From NCBI GenBank assembly GCA_021527695.1, contig JAKFAO010000007.1:868001-932000 (forward strand): a stretch of 64,000 nucleotides of DNA. The letters run 5' to 3'. Under the pieces are notes generated by a model that worked only from the letters and a program-made list of their open reading frames with translations, was not told where the DNA came from and did not search any database. Of this stretch, positions 51,101 to 62,149 are shown piece after piece. Numbering within the stretch: position 1 is the first letter of the stretch; each line of letters starts with the position of its first letter. The position numbers and the translations under genes were made by a program. Origin of the DNA: Naematelia aurantialba. Its lineage: Eukaryota; Basidiomycota; Tremellomycetes; Tremellales; Naemateliaceae.

Positions 51101-53747
51101 TGTCGCCTTGAACGCCTTTGGTCCACTGAGCGAGTCTGTAGTATCGGCGAGCGAGGATGCGTCGTTGCTGCAAATCCATCGTTCCCCAGGAAGTAAGAGG
51201 GCGGAGCCCAAGACCCTCTGTCTCCAGGGCTGCACGATTGACATCACGCGACCGAATGTACTCGTCGATATGTTCGTGCAGCTCGTTGACAGTCTTTTGC
51301 ATGAGCTCCGCGTCTTGACGGTCCGATGCTTCTTCCCATCTATAGTCATCAGTACTGATACTTAACGTCGTGACACACTGGAAGCGAAATTTTGTGTAGG
51401 CCACTTTACAACCCTGTCTTGTCAGCTAGGGATGCAGCGGTCACCTACAGGAGGATGGATCTTTGGAGTTGCTTCCTCGATGAGTCTCGCAGCCGCGCTG
51501 TGCATCCCTTTCTCGACACACAGCTTGGCGACATCGAGATAACACAGCTGCATCCGCTCTTCGGTCGGTGGACAGGCCAGTGTCCAGACCCTCAGGCGTT
51601 TCAACCACGAATTGGCATCTGCATGGCTCCTCTTGAACCGACTTCGCCAGACACTGAGGATGCTGTCTCGTGCATCTGGCTGAGACTTGTACGTGATGAC
51701 TTCCTGTAGCTCGACTAATAGCTCAGTCTTGGCGAGAGTCTTCAGCGCAACTTGTGGTCCGACCCCAATCTGCGATTGGAGCTCATCGTAGCCTAGAGAC
51801 TGCGCCTTGCCAATATGGTGGAACGCCGAAGCATATTGCCCCTGGTGTACATCGATGATGGCCTTGTACAGTGATTTACTTGTTCCCTTTGGATGAAATG
51901 GCAGGGAGTCTGCCATCGACTCGAAGTCCCCCTGCGCTTTTCTCAGGAGGGTCCCGATATGAGAAATCATAAGCTCACCATGTGCCAGGCTGACGCTGCC
52001 ACCCAATGCGCAGTCTTGCGACGTTCGCTATCACTCAGGCCCTCGAAAAAGGACTGGCCAAGCTCATAGCCCCTCTTGAAATCGCCGAGAGCATGGTCTA
52101 TACTGTCAGCACGGCAGCTTTAGCGACATACAGCATATCATTCTCGTATTGAAGGAGGCAAATGTCTGCACGGGTCCACCGTTGTCCAGCTTGTCTTGTG
52201 CGTCGAGGGCAGTCTGCCAATGACTTAGATGCGTGATCCACATAGGGTTCGGCGGAACATCGTATTCGTCGCGAAGCCACAGCAAGGAACTCCAAGCTGA
52301 GTCGTACCCCGCAATGCCTATTCTGCGCCTGTCAGAACGAGCCCCCTATGTGACGTACCGTATATTCATCTCTACCAGATTCGCTATGTTTGCGGCCTGT
52401 AGATCTTCCTCAACGACCTGCTCAGTGTACCAGCTGTGAACATGAGCGTTATACCAACAATTCGACGTACAGCGCTATGACCGGGACGAGCTGGTTGAGT
52501 CCACCTTCAAAGCGAGTCAAGGCGCAGTTCCTGGCAGCCTCGAAAACGTTCTTTGGCAGCCGTTTGCGCTCCTTGTCAAAAAATGCCATCAGTTCAAGGA
52601 AGGTCAGTGTGACGTCCTTGCTGGAGGTCGTGTCATTGAAAATGCGTATCATCGCATTGTGGACTTCGTCCTGCAGCAATAAGTATGAGCTACTCGCGAA
52701 GGCTGTGTGAAGCATAGGACGACGCAGAAGTCCAATTAAACTCACGAGAAATGGCGGATCGTTTTCAATCCGGTTGTAGCATTTCAAGAAGGCGGTCTGG
52801 AAGAGTTCTCGATGAACAGCGGGGCCAAGCTATGTTCCAGTAAGCAGGAGCGTCGTTGCAACGTAACACTCGCCCTTAACGCTATGACCATTTCTGGGAC
52901 TGCGCTGGCCTCGAGCGTTGCGTGGAAGAGACTGTGTAGCCACACGGACGAAGTATCAACAGCAGGCGCGAGGAGCGTCTGTTTCCAAGCCTGTCTCAGA
53001 GAGCGTGTCCTTGGTGGTAGGTTGCGAGCGAGGATATCGGTAAGGAGAGGGTGACCGCGAGGTGCGATCGGTGTGGTCGCATGCGAGGTATGCGGCGTTG
53101 ATGCTGTGAGAGGCTTGAGCCTGTTAGCTCTATTGACAGCATCTTCAAAGTGAACTTACCGTGACAGTGCCTCGTACTTTGACGAGTTCCTTGTCATCTA
53201 CAGATTTGACTACCATGCCTAGCTTGGCACGGGCCTGACCAAGCTCATCCATTCTGCCGATGGCGGGCTCCTTGGCGAGGGTGTTGAGCGGTCTGACAAT
53301 GCAGCTCTTCATGGGATCAACGATATCTGTCACTTCAATCAGTAGTCTCAAGGCAGAGAGGATGACCTCGTGCGGCCGGTTTATCTCGAGACCCTTGAGG
53401 AGCAGGGGCAGCCAGATGGACGAGGTGATGGACATGGCTGTGCGCAACTTGGGATTCGCCAGCATACGAAGGCCTTCGAGCCAGACTTGTTCATCGGTTG
53501 GCGAGGTGGTCAGTGCTTGGCAGATAAGTGGGACCATGCGATGCTTGATGTGATGCGTCGCGTTGGACGACATCTTGCTCTGGCGGACCGCGACAGCGAC
53601 CACTCCGTGATGAAGACGTAAGAAGCTGATTAGCAAGCCGTTGTCGTTGTCACGACCAGAAACCGAGATGCTTGTGGATACGACCCAAGCTCTCAGCGTC
53701 TGGGGACCCTTTATGCACCCCGGGTCAGCGAGGCTCTGCCTATGCAA
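48136..53747 (-). CDS. TOR-like PI3K-related kinase with degenerate FRB region
   Basis: A many-exon gene; the final exon is 48136-48167 and the start is uncertain (53573, 53747 or further upstream). The N-terminal third has helical, HEAT-like segments ([15 protein letters not shown]). The FAT domain lies at about 50.7-52.0 kb ([35 protein letters not shown]). The kinase has [48 protein letters not shown], catalytic loop [13 protein letters not shown] (about 49017-49056) and HIDFGD (48979-48996). Next come [15 protein letters not shown] and a FATC ending [10 protein letters not shown]. Kinase motifs fit TOR better than ATR, ATM or SMG1. After [13 protein letters not shown], where FRB begins, the sequence no longer matches FRB. 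At roughly 1,700 residues it is shorter than TOR (about 2,400). Confidence 0.85.
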
Positions 53748-54075
53748 TCAACGTTGTCGATCCTTTGTAGGGATGATCTCAAAGCAAAAGATCCTTTCTT
53801 CCCTCTCGAGGTTCAAGACGTTGACCGTCGAAAGTCGACGAGTCGCGTCCATTCGGGTACAGCGCGTCTGTCCTGGATCCCCATCCGGACGACCTGTTCC
53901 GCCAGTTGCTATTTCTACTAAGTCTTCATGGTCTGACATGGATGCAAGAGGCCAGTGCGACCAAGCTGATACTGACGCCAGCACTTGTCGTCCGCCCTCC
54001 TTTGTGCTTGATGTTCACCATCAACGTCCGTCGGGTCCATTATGAAGTCTCGCCCTGGGGTGCAGAACGACCAAG
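53748..54075. other. Divergent region, possible 5' exon of the TOR-like gene
   Basis: About 330 bp. A minus-strand frame at 53748-53984 (with an internal ATG at 53939) could be a 5' exon of the kinase gene, but no splice link could be proven. Confidence 0.4.
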
Positions 54076-56771
54076 ATGGTGCCCAGTATAGAATCGACCA
54101 CAGACACTGCAGGACGAGCTGTAGATGACATCGGGGACCCCGTCGCACGCAATGGTGATGCCGTCGGTAGCCCGAGGTCACCGGTATCCAGCTTTACATC
54201 ATTCACTACTTCAATCGACAGTCCTGGTCAGACAACACCTCTGTCCGCAAAGTCCGCAAATGCGACCGAATCACAGCCGTCGTGGTTGTCTCCCGTGAAC
54301 CCCACGACCAAGCGTCGGCAATCCAGGCCCAGGACAGCGGGGCAAATGCTTGTCCGCATTGCATCTCTCTGTGAGCTAGAACAACACCTGCGAGCTGCGA
54401 GCTGAGACGACCAGACGCTATATCTGTCCTCCTGGTTGTGCCGGTATCACTGGTCCTGGCTCTAACAAAACAACTCCTTACACCGCTGTTCAATTCCCTA
54501 CCCCTCACTCTACATGATATACCCTTCTATGCCATTATCACAGTATTCCCGGTGGCGCTCTACTGGTACAGCACTTGCGCACAGGGAGCAAGAGAGACAG
54601 CATCGGCCCGGGCCTTCCTCATCATTGCTGCGCTAGGAGCCGATGTGGTCGTGGTCTCGGGCCGGAACGTAGGTAGTTTCCTGGGCTCGCTCCTTGGACC
54701 GGAATGGGGTGCCCTGGGTGCCAGAGTCATTTTGGGAGGATTCACCGCTGGTGGTAGCCTTGCTTTCGCTCTTGTCTGTTTCGTGAGTGTCCTAGTCTCC
54801 TGGGAGATGCTGCAGCTGACCACTGACTGGCCAGGACCACATCTCTCCTGTTCCTGCCGCCTCTACGCGCGCGGCAAAGGTCGAGTCTTTCCTCTCAGTC
54901 ATGGTCCGCGCAGTCGGCTACATGTACCACGTATACCACGGCGAGAGATTATGGTCGTCTATACTTTCCAGCGGGTCCTCGTTCCTTGTACGACGGCCTG
55001 AAAACACTGTAAGTTCCGAAGAATGGATAACTCTGATGTCTAAACCAGATCCTGTTCATCTCTCTTCTACTGACAGCGTCATCTTTCTTCGCCCGATCAG
55101 CACAATCCGCTTCGTCGATCCCCTTCTCCCGTCGAGCGCATCTCGCCCTGACGCGCTCGCTCCATCTCTCGCCGACCAGGTCTAAACGGCTAGCATTCTT
55201 GACAACCTACCTACCTCATCGGGTTTCTCCTATCCTCCTCTTGCTACGGCTTCCCTTGATTGTCCTGGCGGTGCGTCAGCAGATCTTCCTACGGCCTCTA
55301 CCTCCCTACGTGGTCCCGACAGGTCAGCTGCGGGTGCTGAGCTCGGAACGGAGCATCAGCGGGCAGGTCGTCGTGGCGGAGAATCTCGAGATTGGGTATA
55401 GGTTCCTCCGCTGCGATCATTCCGTCCTCGGCGGGAGATGGGTGCGGGCGCTCAACACCACCGAGGGCATCACCACCCAGTTGGGCGAGTCGTAAGCTTG
55501 CATGTCGTCGTCGTGTCTGCCCAGCTGAGGCCGACAAGCATATTCGCCACTTTCGTGATCGAGGAGATTGGGGTGCTGGCACATCGACTGGACGCGAATG
55601 AATCGCTCGAGCGGACAATGTCGCTCACCACTGAGCTTCAAGTTGTCCCGGAGGAAGACGAGGAGCAGGACGACATGGATCGTCCAGCCGAGCGTGCGCT
55701 GATAATGTGAGATGCAGGACCCTTGCGCGAGCCTGTGCTGTTGTAACGTTTCATTTTGACCGGCGTAGTGGCCTGGGTGTCGGAATTGCCGCATCAACTC
55801 TGTCCCGCAGAGGAATGGATCTTGACATTGTCGAGCTCGATCCAGCAGTCTACTCGGCAGCGACAGAGTACTTCAACCTGTCGATGTCCCCGACCTCGTC
55901 AGCTACGATCATGGATGGCGCAGCATATGTTCAACAAGCCGCTGAGCTGTCGCGCGAGGGAGAGTGGGACGGCCAGAAGTGGACCTATGTGATTCAAGAT
56001 TGTTTCACAGGCGGCAGTGTCCCCGGCGAGCTATTCACGAGGGAGTTCTGGACGGATCTGTCCGAGCTGGTCGAGGTCGATGGCATAGTTGCTATCGTGA
56101 GTGGACTGACCAATGAGCATACACCACGACTTGATCGGGGGAGGAACGATGACTGACTCACAACCCTTATATTAGAATCTGGCGACGACACGCGACAGTA
56201 AAGCTGCCAGAGCAGCTCTGGTCACTATCCTCTCTGTGTTTTCACAGTGTCGGGCTTTCAGGGATATAGCAGAACTCGGTCTCAGAGACCACGAGCTGTC
56301 CAATCTGGTCAGTCATTCCCCTGTCTTCCACCCTTTATATCATCGCCATCATTTTTTCCATCATACCATTGCCATCATCGCTGACTGATAACAGGCCGTC
56401 TTCTGTACCGTAGGTTTTGCAGGAAACCAATTGGCTAAAGGACAGATGGCACATTCGCCTCTTCTGACATTCCGACCTCCGGGTCCGTCTGACCTCCCGC
56501 GCCCGCGCTCGTCTCTCCGCGAACATGTCTACACTTCATTCTTGACCAGAGAAGTACAGCTGGACGCTATGATCCGGCCAGAAGACTGGGACGACGAAGA
56601 GATGATTCTCAGGCGGGGCGAGGCGAAGATGGACGCGTGGCAAGAGGGAGTCAGCCTGGCCACCTGGTACACCATGCAGCAATGTGAGTGGGCATTCTCG
56701 TTCGACCGAAGCGGTGTCTGACCGTGATGGTTCCTGTAGTATTGTCGAAAGAGATGTGGCTTGCTTGGTGA
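54076..56771 (+). CDS. Membrane protein with C-terminal aminopropyltransferase-like (spermidine synthase) domain
   Basis: Multi-exon gene starting at 54076 (MVPSIESTTDTAGRA) and ending at 56771. After a disordered Ser/Pro-rich N-terminus and a first intron (GTGAGC to GCTGAG) come several membrane helices: SVLLVVPVSLVLALTKQLL, FYAIITVFPVALYWY, ARAFLIIAALGADVVVV, GARVILGGFTAGGSLAFALV and LRLPLIVLAV. A Rossmann methyltransferase/spermidine-synthase-like domain follows: GLGVGIAASTL, LDIVELDPAVYSAATEYF, YVIQDCFTGGSVPGELF, FWTDLSELVEVDGIVAI. The VELDP motif corresponds to the cofactor-binding acid of this fold. I do not see a clear polyamine-site Asp pair, so the reaction is unknown. Fungal membrane proteins of this layout are widespread but little studied. 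Last codons follow an intron at about 56683-56738. Confidence 0.75.
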
Positions 56772-56902
56772 TGCCCCTGATGCATATCTTACAACAAATG
56801 TTGATTGCATATCTATGTTTTCCAGTGGTACAATGTTCAGCGTCGACATCTACCTTGCCGGCACCATGTCGGCGCAAGTTGTCTTGTGGTCAATACCTAG
56901 CC

Positions 56903-58477
56903 TCAAGTTGCACTGTCATCGCGCCAGACCATAATCGAGCAGATCCCGCCACTTTGTTGATCCTCCTCGACGATCAGTCCGTCAAAGCCCACAAGACCTG
57001 ATCCCGTCAGCGCGGCACGTGGCAGTACGATCCCAGCAGCAGCGGTCACTTACGACTGCTCCCGAGCCCTATGACCCCGTCTAAACCACCCTCGACTACC
57101 CGGTCAAGCACCATGGCATCGACGGCCTCGCCGTCTCCCGCCCCGACTTCTGCAGAAACGTCACTCCCCCCACTGGCGCTTTGGCCGCTCGCAGGTGACC
57201 CGCCGCGCTTGTTCTTCTTCTTGCCAGTCCCGTTTGTTGCAGGAGGAACGGTCAGGAGCACCTCGTCGACATACTGCGCCTGAGACCTGGACGCAAGGTG
57301 TGCGCGGAAGGAGGATAAGGGCGAGGAGAAGTCGAGCGTATTGGACGATGTGGGCAGAGTCCAAGGACAGCGGGCGTACCGTTGGAACAGGGGTGTTCCT
57401 GGCTAGAGAAGGATCAGCACAGATTGCGATTTATGAGCGCGGAGCAGGGTTTTATCAGTGTTGGATTAGGGTTGTGACGATGACGACGTACGATGTTCGA
57501 GTGAGCGATGATCTTTATGACGAACCCCGAGGGCGAGATGAGGAAATCCAGTCCATACTGGAAATAGTTCCAAAAGCCTGGAAGAAAAAGCGTTGAGCTC
57601 TGTGGTGTGTACATCGACACAGTAACTCACATGAGCCCTTCTCAGCTTCGCCCGCGCCCCACATCTTCTCCAGCCGCTCATCTTCCTTCCAGTACTTTCT
57701 CAGTGGTGGGCCCAGATCAAGTAGCAGATCTTGCGAGGTCGTCTCGTTGATCTTGATGTCCACCTCATCCGGTAATAACAACGTGACGCCCACATTAGGC
57801 TACGACGGTATATTTAGCATCTGTCACTAAGGAGCGGGGAGCTACTGACCTGGATTCTACATCCCTTGATGGTGCTTAGGACTGCGACTTCACCTTCTTG
57901 CTTGGGCACGACCGTGACACCCCCTACAAGGTCTTCGCGTGCTGCTGAGGAGCCGTTGGAGGCAGGGGAGATATCGAAACTGATCCCGGGGTAGACGAGC
58001 TTGTTGCCGCCGTGACTGGCGTAGGTCGGGCCGAGAATCTTGCCTACGCGAGCTCTTGTCAAGGGCCGGGAGGGGGACAGGAGCGGCTCGTTCTCGTAGA
58101 TCAGCGTCAAGGCTGATCCGGGGAAGTTCAGCGCTAATTGCGGAAGGGTAATGAGTTGGAGTGACTGGTGCGGCGAATGCGGGAAGAGGAGGGTGATATT
58201 CTGCAGATGGATAGTCACAGCCGACTTGTGGGCGTTCTACGTCTCCGTCAGCGTTGTAGCCTTATCACCAAGACCAGCAGAGACAGGCGGACGGACATCG
58301 GGATCCCATGATACCTCTACTTTGGGATACTTGGTTTTCTGGGTCCGGAGCAGGTCGAGTACGTGCCACAACGAGTCGCCTGAGACGGTGAGCGCCATCA
58401 CGCAGTTTGGTGCGCCACCGACCTAGCTGGAAGTCACCGACCGACCTGCCGGGAACGACCTCAAAGGTCGTCGCCAT
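56903..58477 (-). CDS. PHAF1/UPF0183 family protein
   Basis: Exons: 58423-58477, 58297-58379, 57850-58236, 57631-57799, 57492-57577, then one from about 57414 down to about 57047, and 56903 to about 56990. The family start FEVVPGRSVGDFQL joins DSLWHVLDLLR across a 43-nt intron; reading straight through gives a false frameshift. Further landmarks are ITLLFP, VGKILGPTYASHGG, NKLVYPGISFDI, TSQDLLLDLGPP, FWNYFQYGLDFLIS and HSNIPGTPLFQRYARCPW. In animals PHAF1 (C16orf70) acts with BCAS3 on phagophores in autophagy. The fungal role is not established here. A Gly/Ser/Lys-rich insert lies near residues 300-330. It is convergent with the gene ending at 56771. Confidence 0.88.
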
Positions 58478-58780
58478 ATCGGCGAGTCCCGTCGCCGCTG
58501 GCTCCCGGTCGCGTCTGTGGCCAGAATATCGATAGTATACGATACTCGAAGTTCTCTAAATATGGATGTATAAGAGAGAATGGAACTCGTAGACTGGTTT
58601 CGCGACAAAAGTCAACAATTGCACGACGTCATATCTTTTGGCTGCGGTTCCCCTTCTTCCATCTGTCCAACGTCGTCCTTGTTCTGTTTGATACCACAAC
58701 TCGAGAACAGGTCACAGCAGCCTTCACTAAGGGGCTCGTGCCGGTGTGCTTGTTTGGTTTACCTCCCCAGACACAAGATC
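58478..58780. other. Divergent promoter region
   Basis: About 300 bp between the PHAF1-like and dysferlin-domain genes. No motif stands out; a 61-codon minus frame at 58423-58608 overlaps PHAF1 exon 1 and is not supported. Confidence 0.45.
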
Positions 58781-60217
58781 ATGACCACCCCTGGCGACCG
58801 CACGCCATCGCCTCGACCCATCCCGGACCACAAGTCCACCGGCCCCCCGCCACCTCAAGTTGCACAGGCAGGTCCAGACGAAACATCTGCAATTTCTGCT
58901 TCTCTCACATCTCGGCGGCGTCATTCTTCTCTCTACCACAGCCTGTCTGGACGGAAACACGCCGTCAAAGCCAAGTACCGACAGTACGCACACCACAACG
59001 GCGTCGAGGTGGATCTGGACGAGGAGGCAGCGCAGGCGGAGCTGGAGAGGCTGGAGAGGGTCGCAACTGCCGAGGTTGAGGCGTACAAGAAGACTCTGAC
59101 CGGCGACGTCAAGGTGCTCCGTGACGGCCACGAGGCAGAGCTGGACGACGACGACGGGGACGAGTTTGGGCGGCCAAAGCAGGAGTTTGTCTGGGACGGT
59201 GCGTAGGCTGCCCGTTTGTCGTTAGTGTGACCTGGGCTGTGGACTGATGGATTGTCTTGTTGTAGTCCTGTTTGAGAACCAGAGAGGGATATACATCCTT
59301 GGCAAAGCCTACTTTTCTTCTCGGACCCTGCTCCCTACCGACCCGTCTGCGTTCACTGTCCCCTCCCATTCCCTGCCCACAGCATCGTCCATGACGATCT
59401 CCCAACCATCCTCGTCGTCCCCATCACGAACCACCCGGTCCGTGAAGCACACTGCCTCGAATCGCAGTGCGGGACCCGAGAAGGCTGGCGATCGGCCCAT
59501 AAAGACACTGTACAACCTCGAGACATTCCAGACCCCTTCGCCCGCTTGGGAATGGCTCACACCCTGGATGACCAATATGCGGGCAAACGCCGACGAGGCG
59601 GGATGGAGGTACAATGCGTGGTTCAAGCGAGGAGGATGGAGCAGCCATGCGGGTTCTCTAGGCTGGGGCGGCTGGGTACGACGCAGAGAATGGGTCCGCT
59701 TGCGCTGCATCCGTCCCACCGGCCACAGGCTGCCGTCTCCTAAAGACATGGCAGAGCAAATCGAGCGGCCCGGAGAGGAAGCGGTAACAGCAGCTACGGA
59801 CGGTAAAGAGGATCTGGAGAACGTTCTGGGGTCGGATGACGTGGAAGAGAATGCTAGCCGACTGCTCAAAGTCATGGCGAGGTTGCCACTTGACAGAGAA
59901 AAGATGGAGACGTGGAGACACTGGCTGGACGAGGGAGACCAGTCGACATTGCAGAGGCTCCAACAGCTGCTGAACGACGAACAAGCGGTGAATATTAATT
60001 TTCTTTCTTCATCCTTCGCAGCAGAGATCTAGGCTGAGTCTACTAGGTCGATACCCTGTCTAGGTCCTTTACCTACCACAACTCCGTTCCCCGCCTCCTC
60101 GAGCTCTTCCGGGAACACGACTTGACCTTCTCCTCACCTCCGGCCTCCCCTGGGCCATCTTCCCGCCAACCCTCTTCCTCCCCTCATGGCTCCGCATCTC
60201 ATATCACCTCCGCATGA
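58781..60217 (+). CDS. Dysferlin-domain protein (peroxin Pex30/Spo73-like)
   Basis: Three exons in phase: 58781-59198, 59266-59987, 60047-60217; 436 residues. The start is disordered and Pro-rich, followed by a basic helix (RHSSLYHSLSGRKHAVKAKY). The split dysferlin motif is clear: DysFN at VLFENQRGIYILGKAYFSS and DysFC around PSPAWEWLTPWMTNM, EAGWRYNAWFK and WVRRREWVRLRCIRP. C-terminal helices (LDREKMETWRHWL, LSRSFTYHNSVPRLLELF) complete the module. Fungal dysferlin-domain proteins include ER membrane peroxins of the Pex30 group and Spo73. No reticulon-like membrane segment is seen, which favours the soluble Spo73-like type. The last exon was chosen because it gives a helical ending; the alternative acceptor ends after 14 residues. 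Confidence 0.88.
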
Positions 60218-60552
60218 CCGCCTATACTGGTTCATCGCCTCTCGCCCCGACGCTGCCTATAATCGTTGTCCCGGGCATCCCGATTATTGTCTTGGATACT
60301 CCAGGCATTCCGCCTCGCCATCGAGTCGGAACTCACAGGCTTCCACGTCTTCAACATTGCCAACGCCGACATTGCCTACCGCGAGCAGACGACCGCCGAG
60401 CTCGCCAAGCTCGTCTTTCCAGACACCCCGTATACCCCAGACCGATCGTCGTCTTTGGCACCCTGATCGTTGTCCGGTAGCACCATGTTTGTCCCTCGGT
60501 AGTAGCCCAATCGTGATCTCCCAACGGCCCGAACAATGTTCTTGGTAGCGAA
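60218..60552. other. Convergent intergenic region
   Basis: About 335 bp between the 3' ends of the dysferlin-domain gene and the ITPase gene. Overlapping short frames at 60186-60548 appear to be chance. Confidence 0.45.
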
Positions 60553-61920
60553 TCATTGCCCCTTGGCCACTTGCTCGCTCAGGTACACGCTCAACTTGTC
60601 CAATGCGCGATACCTGTGCGAGATGAGATTCTTCTCCGGCCCATCCATCTCCGCATACGTCTTGCCGCCGCCTTCGTCAGGCTGGAAAATTGGATCCCAG
60701 CCGAAATATGTCGGTCCGCGCGCCGGCACGATGGTGCCCTGCGTCCTCCCTTCAAAGAGAATTGGGTCGTGTGATGGCCCAGCCGAGTAGGCAAACGTGC
60801 AGAGAGCGGTGGCGGCGCGGGTGGGAAAGCCGTCAAGGAGGGTGTTGAGGCCTACATGGCGTTAGTATCTTGTCATTGTAGCATTGCATTGCATCGCATG
60901 TGCGTGGTGTTCCGGCAAGTAGGGTATGACGCCATTCTCGCCCAGCAGCTGTGATCTCCCAAGAGCTTGATGTGGTATAGGAAGAGAATAATACCGTCTC
61001 CAGGGAGGGTTGACAGACGGTAGATAGCAGTAGCTGACCTGCAACTCACCGGTATGCCCGATTTTGGCCATGAAGTCCTTGATGTACGGTCCAGGTAGCC
61101 CGTCCAGAGCTTCAAAGCACAACGCCGTATCCTCAGTCACGCAAGCCGTGCCCAGCTGAGGTTGTTAGTGGCTCTCACTAGGCTGGGAAGCCCCGAAGGG
61201 GGTGAGAAAGGCGAGGAGACGAGGGACGAGACGGCGAGACGAAGAGATGACGACGAGACGACGGGACGAGAAGAAGAGAAGAAGAGAAGAAGAGAAGAAG
61301 AGAAGAAGAGGAAAAGAGAAGAAGAGAAGACGAGAAGAAGAGAAGAAAGAAGAAGACACGACAGCACTTGGGACTAACCTTCTCAGCTGCTGCTCGGCAC
61401 TTCGCAATGGCCACTTCCTGTGTTGACCCCTGCACTTCTGGGACTAACGCTGTCAGCTGGGTACGTTGACGCGGAACCCAGGTAAGACCGGTGGTGGGAA
61501 AAGTGAACAGGCGGAGAAGCACGTCGCTGTTTCCCCTTACCGAAGACTGAGAGCAGGACAAGTGAGAGAGCGAAAGCGAGGGAAAGAGAGAGAGAGAGCG
61601 AATGCGAGTCCCAGAGCAGGAAACGAGGCAGACAAGATCGAGAGCGAATGCAGCGACGCCGACAGGAGCAAGGACAATAGGTAAACGAGACGAGTCTGAA
61701 CATACCATCAACAGCCGCCGAGGTGACTTGTATCCCGCTGGCCCCAGCCGCCAAGATCGCCTTGACCTCTCTCAACTTGTTCGCGTTGCCCGTCACGAAT
61801 ACTGCGCAGCGAGCACCCGGTCAGCCCAGATACCGTCACTTCACTTCTCCTCGGCAGCGAGACAGGGAAAGTGACGCAGACGCAGATGCTGTGAGCAAGA
61901 GACATACCGAAGGATGACAT
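60553..61920 (-). CDS. HAM1: Inosine triphosphate pyrophosphatase (HAM1/ITPA)
   Basis: Five exons in phase: 61908-61920, 61706-61801, 61379-61449, 61050-61155, 60553-60851; 194 residues. It hydrolyses ITP, dITP and XTP to monophosphates and so keeps deaminated purines out of nucleic acids. Signature parts are [16 protein letters not shown] at the start, [16 protein letters not shown], the catalytic region [55 protein letters not shown] and the nucleobase-binding [10 protein letters not shown]. The first coding exon has only 13 nt. Introns 2 and 3 (gene order) carry long purine/pyrimidine-asymmetric tracts. Confidence 0.94.
61258..61353 (+). repeat. Purine tract (GAAGAAGA-type microsatellite) in an intron
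   Basis: About 95 bp of almost pure GA sequence built on GAAGAAGA units. On the ITPase strand it is a polypyrimidine tract within intron 3, extended by CT-rich sequence toward the acceptor. Confidence 0.9.
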
Positions 61921-62149
61921 GCTTGTTGCGATACGAGTACAAACTCGACTGGCAAGAACAGCTCAAATTCCCAGAAAATCTCGAGTCAGAAATCACTCTG
62001 AAACGGCGGCGGGAACCGCAAAACGTGCCCAGAATGGAGTGACGGCAACTCGACCAGTTTCGCTGTCACGCTGTATGCTGTCTGTACAATGTAGACAAGA
62101 GACGCCCATGTAAGAGGCCCATGCATGCAGCTACAGCTCTGCGAAAGGG

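Noticed and set aside
58265..58477. Frameshift in the PHAF1-like gene after GDFQL
   Set aside because: A 43-nt GT-AG intron (58380-58422) restores the conserved GDSLWHVL sequence in frame, so no frameshift is needed.
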